Shown piece after piece: positions 1 through 12,000 of a stretch of DNA of 33,086 bases. Position 1 is the first letter of the stretch, and every line of letters starts with the position of its first letter. A program made the position numbers and the translations under genes. The stretch comes from an uncultured Akkermansia sp. Lineage in GTDB: Bacteria > Verrucomicrobiota > Verrucomicrobiia > Verrucomicrobiales > Akkermansiaceae. The stretch lies in NCBI GenBank assembly GCA_947589295.1, contig CANQBZ010000024.1:1-33086 (forward strand), given 5' to 3'. The notes beneath the pieces are model-generated. The model saw only the letters and a list, made by a program, of their open reading frames with translations, searched no databases and was not told the origin of the DNA.

Positions 1-3000
1 CCCACATTCAATGCCCCCGCGTTCCCATTCTGCCCGCCGTAGGTGAAGTTGCCCGTCACGGTCAAGTCTCCCGCCACACTCAGCGCGCCGCCGTAGCTGC
101 CTTGTCCTACGGTGAGGGCTCCCTCACTCGTTACCAAAGCTCCTTGTCCCTCCCCGGGCGTACCGGTCAGTTCTGTAATCGTGCTGCCCGCGGCCAGGGT
201 CAGCGTACCAGCCGTCACGTCGGCTCGGTTCACGGTGGAGACCGTCCGCACGCTCGCGTTGCCGCCCGCCAGTTTCAGCGTGCCGGTTCCCGTGTACCCT
301 CCCTCCGCATTCACTGTGACATTCTCTTTCACGCTCACCGTGGCATGGTTTGTGAAGGTGGAGTTCACTGTCACCGTGACAGAACCCTCCCCTCCCGCCT
401 CCATCACGTACGTGGCGCTGCCGGAGATATTCAGGGTTCTCATCCTTGCGCCATTCACCACGGTCACGCTCACATTGCCGGCTTCGTTGCGTTGCAGGAA
501 AATGTTTTTATTGTTTGCCCACGCCTCTGTCCCCGCCACGCCCTGCTCGGCGCTCCATTCGCCCTCTTCCGAAGCGCCCAGCACGACTTCCGCATCGCTC
601 GCGTTCGCTCCCCAATACATGTTGTTGCTCCCAACCGCATCGTCCCATGTCAGCAACCCCGTACCATCCAACGCGAGTCCGTTGTAGTAGCTTTCTCCAA
701 CTTCTCTTTCACCCACCGTGAAAGCAAAGTTGTCCGCCCAGTCCTCCGGCAAACGACTCAGTCCATCGCCCGTGAAGAGCTGGTATTCCCCAGCGCTCCT
801 TCCACCATTTCCTCCCAGCAGCGCCTCCGAGAGATCGATGGTCAGCTTGTTCCCTCCTCCGGGTAGTTGGATGCCCCCTCCCAGCGTGATCTGAGCGTTT
901 TCCCCTCTCAACGCCAACGTGCTTCCCTCGCCCCAGTTCCACGCACCGCTGATACTCAGATTGCCGCTCTGCACCGTGAGCTTCGCCTGATTGCCCATCG
1001 TCAGGCTCTCGAGGCTCCCGCTCAGCGTGTTCACGGTCAACTGTCCTTGCGACACCGTCAATACGTTGCCACTGAAGCTCCCCAAGGTGTACGATGCACT
1101 GCTGCCGCCCGCATACGTCAGGTTCGAGCTGATGGTTCCTTCAAAACTCCCGCTCTTCGCCGTAGTAAGATTCAGGGTGCCGCCTTCAATGCTGCCGCCA
1201 TTACCGCTGAGCTCCGTCACAGTCAGGCTCGCAGTGTCCTTGAGACTGACAACGCCGTCCGTATTCACAGTCAACGTGCCGATGGTGTTCTCAATCTCCC
1301 CTGTCTCGCCCAAGGTCAAGGCGCTGGACTGCTCACCCTTCTTACCGCCCACCGTGACGCTGCTAGCGTTCATCCCGCCCTTCACGGTCATCTGCCCGCC
1401 GGTCGCCAGCGTGATGGCGCCGCCTACCACTAAAGCCCCGTCCTCCGTCACCTCCGCGCTGCCGCTGTAGCTGCCGCCCACCTCCACCGTGCCGCCCTCG
1501 CTCACGGTGAAGGCCTGTTCATTCACCATCTTCCCAGTCGCGGTGAGTGTACCGCCATTCACCGAAGAACTCGTACCTTCCTGCCACCCGAAGGATACAT
1601 CACCGTTCACGGTGATGCTACTCCCGCTCCCTGTCAGCGCAATGCTCCGCACCTGCAAGAGCACGTTGCTGTGCGTCGTTTCATCACCTACGGTCAGCGT
1701 ACCGGTTGTCGTAGCATCTCCCACGGTCAACGCCCCAGCGTGCGCCTTGCTGAAATATTTAGCGTTGCTACCTTCATTGCCATGGAGTCCGCCCACGGCG
1801 GTCAGTTGGGCGCCGCCCTTCACCGTGATCGCACCATTCACGTCATTATTCGGATCGTCATGGATGTTGAGCGTGCCGTTCACCGTCATGGTGACGCTTG
1901 TCCCGTTCAGCTCAATGCTTCCTCCGCCATTCAGACTCGTTGCATCGCCGCTGTAATTCCCGCCGATGGTCACGGTTCCGCCCGTCACTTTCAGCGTCTC
2001 CTGGTTCACCATGTCGCCCTGCACATCCAGCGTGCCTCCGGCAATGGTGGAAGTAACGCCACCCCCCGGAGCCGTTCCGTCATAGCCCAGCGAGAGATTG
2101 CCGTACACCGTGACCGTGCTGCTGTTGCTCATGTCGAGGCTGTACACCTGCAAAAGCGGTCTGTCGGCGGCATTTCCCGTTTCTTCTGCTGCATCAAAGG
2201 CCTGCTGCGTCCCGATCGTCACGGTGCCTGCAGCATCTGCGCTCCCCACCACGAGCTTGCCGGCATGGGCATGGTTGTAGTACTGGTCGTTATGCTCATC
2301 GTTGTCTACCCCGTAGAGCGAGCCCGTCACGGTCAATGTCCCGCCCACCACGCTGATGGTGTTGAGAACTCCGTCCGCCATTTCTTTGACGTACAGGTCC
2401 GTTCCCACTGACACCGACGAATTTCCCGTCACACTGACCCCTCCCTCCACCTGCAGCTTCCCGTTTTGGATCGTCAGCGTGCCGGCCTCCACACTTAACG
2501 CGCCCTTAATGCTGGAATCCGTCGTGCCGCTGATGGTGGTGCTGATGTGTTCGGCTCCCAGCGTCAGCGTGCCCGTGAGTTCGCTGGTCAAGGCGCTTGC
2601 CCTGTTGGTTCCCGTGAGTGTGGCCCCCGTGCCCGTCAATTTGAGCTTGCTCGCGGTGACATTGCCCACGCTGAAGCTCGCCCCATTCCCCGCCAATTCC
2701 AGGGTCACTCCCTCAGCAAAGGCAAGATGCCTGGCGGCAAAATCAGCCTCCTGGGACCCATCGGCGAAGCGAATCCTGAACGTGCCCAAGCCCGTTACGT
2801 TGATGGATTGCGTTCTGCCGCTGGTCTGCCATCCTATGGCGCCATGCTCTCCCAGTTCAAAGACAGCCCCTTCCCCCGCCAATTCGACCCCTTGACCACT
2901 GTCGCCAAGCAAGAGCTCAGGCGTGTTATCTGCCTTTTCAAGACGGTCAAACTTCGCAGTTGCATTGTCTTCGACAACAAATTTATTGCCATCAATGTAC

Positions 3001-6000
3001 ACCTTCACACCGAAGGTCGTATCTGTCCCCACCGTAATGGCGCCCACCGAATGAATTTCTTTTCTGTCCCCTTCCCCTCCCTTGACCACGATCTCTCCCG
3101 TCCCAGAAAAGGTGAGTTCCCCGGTCGTTACACTCCCGGATACAGTGACGGTAGCGGGGCTATCCGTGCTGTTGTTGAAGAAGACGTTCTTACCTGCCGT
3201 AGACAGTCCGGCGCCTTCGCTCCAATCGTTCGTTCCATCCACCTCCGTTGCACTCCACGTGAACTCTGTGTCCCCAGCAGACGCGCTCCATTCGAGCAGG
3301 TTGTCTAGCTTGATGGTCAGATAACCCTCATTGTCGAGGCTCACTCTGTAACCTGTCACCCCGGTAATGTGCTCCTGCAGCGCCGCCACTATGTCGGCTA
3401 ACCCATCCCCAGAGAAAAGCTGCAGCTTGTACTCCGAACTCGGTGCCTGAGTTTCCAGGTAAGCGCTGAGGCCGATTAAGTCCAAGGTCAGCGTGTGGTC
3501 ATTGAGCTCCAGTGCTCCAAGCTGCAGCATGCTGTACCCCTCTGCACTGAAGGTGAGCTGCAAATGTGCATCGTTTTGCAACTCCAGTGTGCCCAATTTG
3601 TTCTCACCGGCGGCTTGAAGAACCAAATGCCCGTTGAGAGCGTCCACCGTTACCTTCCCATGCTCGGCTTCCAGAAGTCCGCCAACATTCAGTTTGCTTC
3701 CGCCCGCCACTTTTACCACAGCATTTTTTCCAATGGTTAGCTTGCCGGTAATGGTGAGAGCATCGCTACCGGCTAAGGAAGCTCCAAAACCATCAGCGCC
3801 AGAGCCGCTTACAGAGACATTCCCGTTGATGGTTCCATGATCCATCGTCAAACTTCCGCCGCCACTCACCGTAATATCTCCGGTGATCGCCGTGCCGTTC
3901 ATGGTAAATGTTCCGCCGCCACTCACCGTGATAGCTCCGGTGATCGCCGTGCCCCCCATGGTAAATGTTCCACCGCTCACTTGGATGCCGCCGTTAGCAG
4001 TGATGGCGCCACCATTCTTTTGCATCGATCCCTCGCTCACCGTGATACTACCGTTCACCGTCAACGCTCCTCCGCCAAAAATTGCACTCCCACCACTCAC
4101 GGAAACCGAGCCAATCGTCGACGCCCCATCCCCATTCAAGGTGAAGCCTCCACCAGTCACACTTAGTTCCCCACTAATAGAGACGAAACCACTGCCCCCT
4201 CCCAGGAGTGTGGTACCTGCTGAGGTAAGCGAAGTCATGGTCAGTTCACCTGTTCCATTCCATAGCAAATTCCCGCTCTCCACCACCACTGCGCCTGCGC
4301 TGGCTGACGTCATGTCGAGAGTCAGCGCCCCTGTGCCGGTCAGTGTGATATTCGTCTCTCCCGACAAAGTAGCCGTACTTCCAAAAGTGAGGCTACCGGA
4401 CGACACCTTCAGCTCCGCCCCCGTGAACGCTCCACTGTAGGTGAATGTCCCACTTCCAGCATATTCAAAGTTTGAGCCGATAGCTCCCCCAAAGCTTCCT
4501 CCATTTCCCGTGTACTTCAGCGTCCCATCGCCGCTTATGCTACCGTAGGTCTTTGTCTCTTCTCCCACGCCATCAAGATTGGCAACGATGAGCGTCTGCT
4601 CACTCGCCAGCTTCACCTCCCCATATTGCCCCACATGAAGGGTGACGATGCTGCTTTCCACCGTGCTGCCCGGGGCCGCCGGCTCCAAGTCTCCCAAGAT
4701 CAATTGACTGACGGTATTCTCCCCTGTGCCGGTGATGGTCACGGTTGCATTGCTACCCATACTACCCTTCACAGTTAAGGATGCGCCGCTTTCAATCGTG
4801 ACATCCCCTGCCTTTGTACCATTCCCGCCTTGAGGATAATTCCCTCCGAGCTTTCCAATTGTCACCTGAGCTCCGTCCGAGATCGTCAACGTCTTGTTAT
4901 TATTAACCCGCAAGCCAGATGTTATCGTAAGAGATGTTGATTGACCGCTCACCGTAAAACCCCCGCTGACAGCCACTCCGTACTCGGCGTTATTACCGGC
5001 TAAAGCGCCTGTCACGTTCACTGTTCCACCGACAATACACGTTTCCGCATCCGATACGATCAGGGTGTCAAGCTGAACAGTCCCACCCCCTGACATGAAT
5101 GCAGTTGTGCTGGCTGCACCTGAAAGACTCAGTCCTCCGGTGACGGTCAAATCCCCATTTTCCATCGTGAGGCTGGACAGTGTCAACGCACCATTGGATA
5201 TCACGCTGCCGCCTGATACCGTCAGGTTGGTCAGGTTGACCGTGGCGCCGACATCCCACGTCACCGAGCTCTGGGCTTTCACATCCAGCGTGGCGCCGGA
5301 CATCGTGGCGCCGGAAGCGATGCTCAGTGCGGTGGCTGTGGCGCCATCACCCACTTCGAGGATGTCGCTCCAACTGAGGGACGTGCTGCTGTTTTCCCCG
5401 CCAATGTTCACCGTGCCTGCACCGGTGAGTGTTGCCTTAGTCTCCCCATCATCCCCCGCTGAGCCTTCCAGGGTGACTGATGCGTTCTGGAAAGTTACCG
5501 TGGGGTTAGATTCGCCGGAAGATTCCGCGAGCGTCAACCCACCCGTCAGCTGCAGTACGGAGCCTGCCTCACCGGTGAATGTCCACGTACCGCTCATCAC
5601 CTTCATGCTCGCCGGACTCACCGTGCCCTCAATTGCCACAGAATGCGTCTCAGAGTCGGCAAAGGTAACGCTATCGCCGTTGGAGAAAGTCTCTGTGGAG
5701 CTGCTATCAACCGTCCATTGCGCATCCCCGCCGTCTTTCCATGTGCCGACGTTGCTGTTCCACGTGAGGTCGCATTTAGAATTGGCATTGTACGTGACTT
5801 CTCCTCCTGTATTCACCGAAAGCCCGCGCGAACTGTACGTGCCGCCGAGTGCCTTTACGAGGAAATCCTTGAGCGTGGTCTCGATACCTTCCACCCCGTT
5901 CAGGTCTGTCATGTCGAACAACTGGTACGTCCACGTTCCTGCTTGTTCCTCTAGTCCGGTAAGGGTGAGTTTCAACCCACTCAACCCCGAAAGTGCGGTC

Positions 6001-9000
6001 AGCCCCTGTTGCGTCAGTTTCAACTTCCCGCCTTGGGCATTGCTCTCGCTCACTCGGATGTTCAGCGTCCATTCTGCCGCTCCTTCCGACAACAGCATCC
6101 CACTGTCCCCGACCTCCAGCACGCCGCCTGCCCCAAAAGTCCAAGTTTGTCCTCGTGTGGCAGTCATGCCGCTCAACGCTTTCACAGTGCCGTTGGTCAC
6201 CGTCAGCGATCTCGACGACACCGCCCCTCCCAACTCCAGTGTCCCTCCGGTGACGTTCACAGCATCCGTCACCGTCAACCCGCCGTTGGCCGTAAGTTTG
6301 CTTCCGTTGCCAGCCAACGCAAGGTGATGCGCCGTCAACAGACCTCCCACCGTCAGCGTCCCCATGTTGCCATCCCCTTCACCACCTAGGGCAAGCCCGC
6401 TTTCAAAGCCAACACCCACCGTTAGCGCACCGTTGATGGTGCCCGTCGCTCCCCAGCCAACCTGCACGCCATCGTTTAAAAGCTCACCACTTGAGCCAGT
6501 GTAGCCGTACACCGAGAGATCGCCGTACACCGTCAAAGTAGACTTGCCTTCCCCGGAAGTTCCAATCACCGTCACTCCACTGGCTCGATGCGTCACATCG
6601 CTTACATCGGACTTGCCAAGCGTCAGGGTTCCGACGGAGTCTCCCGACTCATCGTGCTCACCGACCGTTATTTGCCCGCTACCGCAAACTTCTCCCACAG
6701 CTGGCGCAGCTGTCCCTTTCTTGTTACCGTACAGATACCCTTCAATCGTCACACTGGCACCATCCGTCACCGTCAGTTTGGCGTAGTTGGATAAATTAGC
6801 ATTCCCGTTCACATGTACCTCGGTCCCTGCTCCGCTCACACTAATGTTCCTGGATACTGTCAAGGGACCAGCCTGCAATGCGCCCCCTGTGACAGTCAAC
6901 CCCGTCACAGTTAAATCAATGCCGTTTTCACCGACATAGAGTCCGCCGACAAAGTTCAGTTCACCTGCCTGCAAGTCGAGGCTCTTCAAGGTCGTTTGGC
7001 TATTAGTCGTAAACTTTTGGGCGCCTCTTCCTTTTTTCACCATGCCCATGCTCTGATTGTTGACGACTCCCGAGAATGTCTGCTGTTCCTCACTGCCGAC
7101 ATCCAGCACCAACTTGCCGGTGCCGGTGAAGGTGCCGCTGCTGCCGGAGAGCCCTGCGAAGGTGTAGCCATCTGTTGCCGTCGTGCCGACATTCAAAGCG
7201 CCTCCGTTCATGGTGAGGAGACCTCCTATCTGTCCACTCTCATAACCCAAGGTCAACGTACCACCGGTCGAGACTGTGATGTCGGGCGTCTCCCCAAAGC
7301 TAAAGCCGCTATTCAAGGTCAGACTCCCGCTCGTCACGGTCAGGGTTCCCCCCGAAAAGGCTCCCGTGTAGCTGAAAGCCGTTGTCCCGCTCCCCTCATA
7401 CTCAAAATTCGTCCCAATGGCGCCTGCGAAACTTCCCCCATTCCCGGTCAGCTTCAACGTGCCGCCGCCAGTGATGGAGCCGTATTGACTACCCACGCCT
7501 CCAAGCGTGGTCACCGTGAGTGTCGAATAATCTCCAAGCGAGACCTGCCCATTGCCCCCGACATTGAGAACGTTGACTGTTGCCCCGACCGGACTGCCAT
7601 CAGTGCCCGCTTCTGTGGAAAGCGTGCCGGAGACCTCCAACGTGTTGCCTACGCTTGCTCCATTCCCGAGCAGGAAATTCGCTGCGCCATTCACGGTGAC
7701 CTTACTACTAGCGGCGTTAGTAATGGTTCCGGTGTACGCCTCCTCACTGGTGCCTGCAATCGTCAGCCCATGACCACCGTTGTAGCTTACCCCACCGTTC
7801 CCACTCAGTGACTTAACTGTCATGCTCTTCATGAGCTGAAGCGATCCACCTGCAAGGATAATCCCGTACTGATCCATGCTGATTGAACCCGAAGTTGGAC
7901 TAATCTGCAGCTGCGTTCCCGCATGCATTTCGATGGTCCCGCTGCCATTCATCGCGAAATCTTCATCAATCCTTAGAATAGAGTTTTCTCCGCCTTTCAC
8001 CGCGAGCTTCTTTCCTTTTCCATCAAATGAACCAGCTCTGTTTCCGGCGCCACTAAAATGCAGAGTGACCCCAGTTCCTAAATAGATGGAAGCATTGTCC
8101 CCCAACTCCACGGTCCACTCCATGTATTCTTGTTCATTGATTACCAAAGCGCCTGTTCTCTCTTGCCCTGTAATTCCATTCCCCGAAAGAACAAGTGTAC
8201 CGCGCAGATTGTACTTTGAAGTTGAGCCATTTCCGTAACCAAATATAGAGTGATCGACCTGAATAGATGCGCCATCTCGTACCTCCAACCGACGCACGAA
8301 ACTCAAACCGTGGTAATCGGCTGCTGCATTTTGTGCCAGTGCAAGCGTGGTACCACTCTCAACGGCCAGGATACCAATGCCCAGGTGCTCAGACTCATCA
8401 CGTTGCAGACTGGTATCGCCCGCCGCGAAAAGAGCAGCGAAAAGATTGTTCTCTCCATTGACAGTCACGGTGGCCCCCGCATTCAGCACCACCGTACCAT
8501 CGCCGGAGAGCGTGGTGTTGACCCAGTTGCTCGCCGTGCCATCCGTGATGGTGAGGGTGCCACCAACAGTCGCTGTGCCGAGGCTCTTTGTTCCCGTACC
8601 GTTCAGTTCCAAGCTGCCGGAAATGTCAGCGCTCTCCACCCCGAAAGAATTCAAAGCACTGAAATGGGCTATTGCACCCTGCGCCACCGTCAACGTACCG
8701 GTGGCAAGAACCGAAGCTCCTTCACTGCCGGTGAATGTCCACTCTCCTGTCTGGAAAGCGATGCTGCCGGGTTTCACCGTGCCAACAATCGACACGTTTG
8801 TGTCGACCGAAGAATACTCCTCCGCCGTGGTGAAAGTGACAGAGTCTCCATTGGAGAAATAGGTGGGTTGCGTGACACCTGCACCGCCCGACATATTCCA
8901 CATGGTATCCCCATCACTCGTTTGCGCCTGCCACGTGTTGCTACCCGAAGAGCCGTTCCACGTAAGCTCTGTAACCGTTTCCTGAATGGTCAGAACACCT

Positions 9001-12000
9001 TGGTCACTCAGCTCATAACTCTGGCTTCGACTCAGGGGACTCAAATGCGCGGTAAACTCTTCCCAGAGAGTCCCTCCGTTCGCCAGCAATAGCCCGGCAA
9101 GCTCTCCGCTCACTAGCTGCAATCCCGTTGTGCCATCCCAATCGGTCAATTCCAGCTCGCCTACAAGAAACGACAAGGTCTCTGTGTGAAGGTTCAGCAG
9201 AGTTTGGACGTTTTCCCCACCGGTGAGGTAACGGGAGACGTCCACAGAGAAGAGACTCCCCAGATCGATACTTGCCAGGTCACTCGAGCTTGCCGCACTC
9301 AAATCCAAGGTGCCTCCCGTGAGCTGAATCTTAAGCCCCGCATTCGTGAACGAGAAAGCATGACCCGTTCCGCCACCGAGTTTCAGCGTGCCTCCGCCCA
9401 CCGTAAACCCTGTGCTCACATTCACCGCACCGCCCAGCGTCAGGCTTCCCTTAGTCAGAGTCACGGAACCTGCCTCCAACCCGTCCTTCAGCGTGGCCGT
9501 GCCGTTGTTAATCGTGATCGCACCGCTGCTTTTCACATCTCCGTTGACTGTCAATGCACCGCCATTATCAAGCTTGATGTCGTAGATCTTGCCGGAATTG
9601 GTACTGGAATGCCCGTGCAGGTACCCCTCGATTGTCACGCTTCCCTTGCCATCAACAATGAGAGAGTAATTTCCTTGATTGGGAATTTTTTTGTACAGAT
9701 CGGCATTCCCATACACCGTCACCTGAGAGCCAACCTGATTTCCTGCTGTCTCCGCTGATTGACAGTGCACGTACAATGAGCATGCCATCAAGGCTTCCTC
9801 CGTGGAGTAGTCGCCAGCATGAATGCCCACGGTGAGTGTACCGGCCGTTGTCTCATTGCCTACCGTAATGTTCCCAACATGACCTCCGGTATCACGCGTC
9901 CTGAGCTTCTTGGCCGTCACCCTACCACCGCCCACAATGCTAAACGTTGCTTCATCCTTCACACCCAAAAATCCATTCCCCACCGTGATGCTCCCCCCAT
10001 TCATGGTCAACCCATTGGCTCCGGTCACGTTCAAATTACCATTGTTCACCATGAAAGTTCCACCTTCCATCTGCAAGGAACCTATCTGACTTGTCGCACT
10101 CGAGTTGAGAGTAAGCTGCCCACCGAGCAAACTCACACTAACGGCGTTCGTATCCACGCCCAACGCTGCGGCGGAGGTAAATATGCCGTCCTTGTATATC
10201 GTCAAGCTATTCTTCACTTTGAAGGTGGAGATATGGTCACCTATCTCGAGCGTGGACAGATTGGCGGCGTCTGCCGCATTTTCATTCCCCACCGTGACTC
10301 CATTTCCTTCACCGGCATACATCGTGGCACTCTCTGCCACCGTGTTGAATTTGAGAGTGCCGCCGGTCACCGTGATCGAACCAATGTCCAGCTGGTCATC
10401 AGCATTAGTCGCGTTGCTTATCAGAGTCTGGCTCCCCGCGCCCGACTTTTGAAATCTCAGCTTATTCGTGCCACTCAAGGTTCCTGTGAACTCGAAGGCG
10501 TCTTGGTCATTTTCCGTGTTAATGACCAAGACCGGGTTCGAGTTAGGGTCAGTGTTGTTCGTTTGGTTCTTCAGCAAACCTCCCGTACCATTAATCCCCT
10601 TCACCCCGGCTTTTCCGGAACCGTTCAAGGTCAGAGTCGTTGACCCGCTCATCTCCAACTTGCCGAGCTGGGCTGTCTCGTCTCCAACATACACAGTCAA
10701 CGCGCCGCTGTTCAAGGTCGTTGTCCCGGTGGCTTTCATGCCGACAGCTCCAGTCGATCCAATGGTGAGCGTGCCGGAAGTGAGCGTCAAATTCTCTCCG
10801 CTGAAAGTGGACAAGGTCCATGAGCCGTCCGTACCACCCTCATACGTCAGATTCGAGCTGACAGTTCCGGCAAAACTCTCGCTCGTGGCCGTCACTTTCA
10901 GCGTGCCATCGCCGGTGATATCCCCACTACCGGTCAAATTGCCGGTGAACGCCACCGTACCGCTTCCCACCTTGAAGCTGCGTTCAATAGTGGCATCTCC
11001 GCTTATGGTGACAGTGTTGTCCTTCCCCGCGTTCACGCCGTAGCCGACGTCGGTGTCCAGCGCCTCACCATACAGCTCTGTAAAGGCAGTCCATGACATC
11101 GCTGTCGATTCGCTCTCGTGGCTCCACAGCACATACACAGTTCCCGCCGTACCCCCAACCTTCGAAATGTGTCCCGACGAAGCGTTGACTCTGCCGCCGA
11201 AGGTGATGTCCGACGCCAGCTGCAGCGAGCCAGTTGACGCCAAATCGATATCGCCACCCACCGTGATGGACGTGTCGGCGCCCACGCTGAGACCCGCGCC
11301 ATCCTTCACCTCCAAATTGCCGGAGATAGACAATGAACCGGCCTGTTCTGAATCCGCCGTGAAACTCCAATTCGTTCCCGAATTCACCGTCACTCGGGCG
11401 GCCTGAACAGCCCCACTGAGCGTGATAGCCTCGCCGGCTTCATCCTCAAACACAGCCTGTCCGCCTGTGGTCCATTCTGAAAGAGGCTCCCCCGTCCCCC
11501 AGTTTTGGTTTGTACCATCTGCGTCCCAGGTGTTATTGCCGCTCGCGACATTCCACGTCAACTTGCCCGAAGCGCCGCCCCATGTCAGGTAACCACTGTC
11601 ATCAATCGCGATATCAGCGTATTGAGCGTTCAGACCCTCTTTACCCAGGAGGATGTACTCTTTCCACGTGTCGTACGCGCCATTCCAATTCACCAGTTGC
11701 ACAGTGCCACTCGTCAACCCATTCAACAAATCATCCGTCAGTTTGATCGTCAGCGTTCCGCTTTCGTCGTCCAGAGCAAGGCCGCTGCCAAGAATCAACA
11801 TCTGCTGGCTGAGGTCAGCAAAGGTGAGCGTACTGGCGCTTCCCAGCTTCAGCGTGCCGGAGAGCAGCAGATTACCCGTGCTCACCGTCAGACCCGCATC
11901 ATTTCCCAGCTCCAGATTGGTAAGTCCTCCTGATGAAACGCCTCCGGCAAGGGTCAATGTGCCGCCCGACACTTTCAGCTTCCCGCTGCCGCTCAGCTTG

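Noticed and set aside
5095..6327. Long plus-strand open frame (410 codons) and many similar ones across 102-17451
   Set aside because: They are antisense to the giant gene, fall in the same two phases throughout, and encode only P/V/S/T-rich low-complexity sequence expected from the complement of GGT/ACC/GTG-rich codons.
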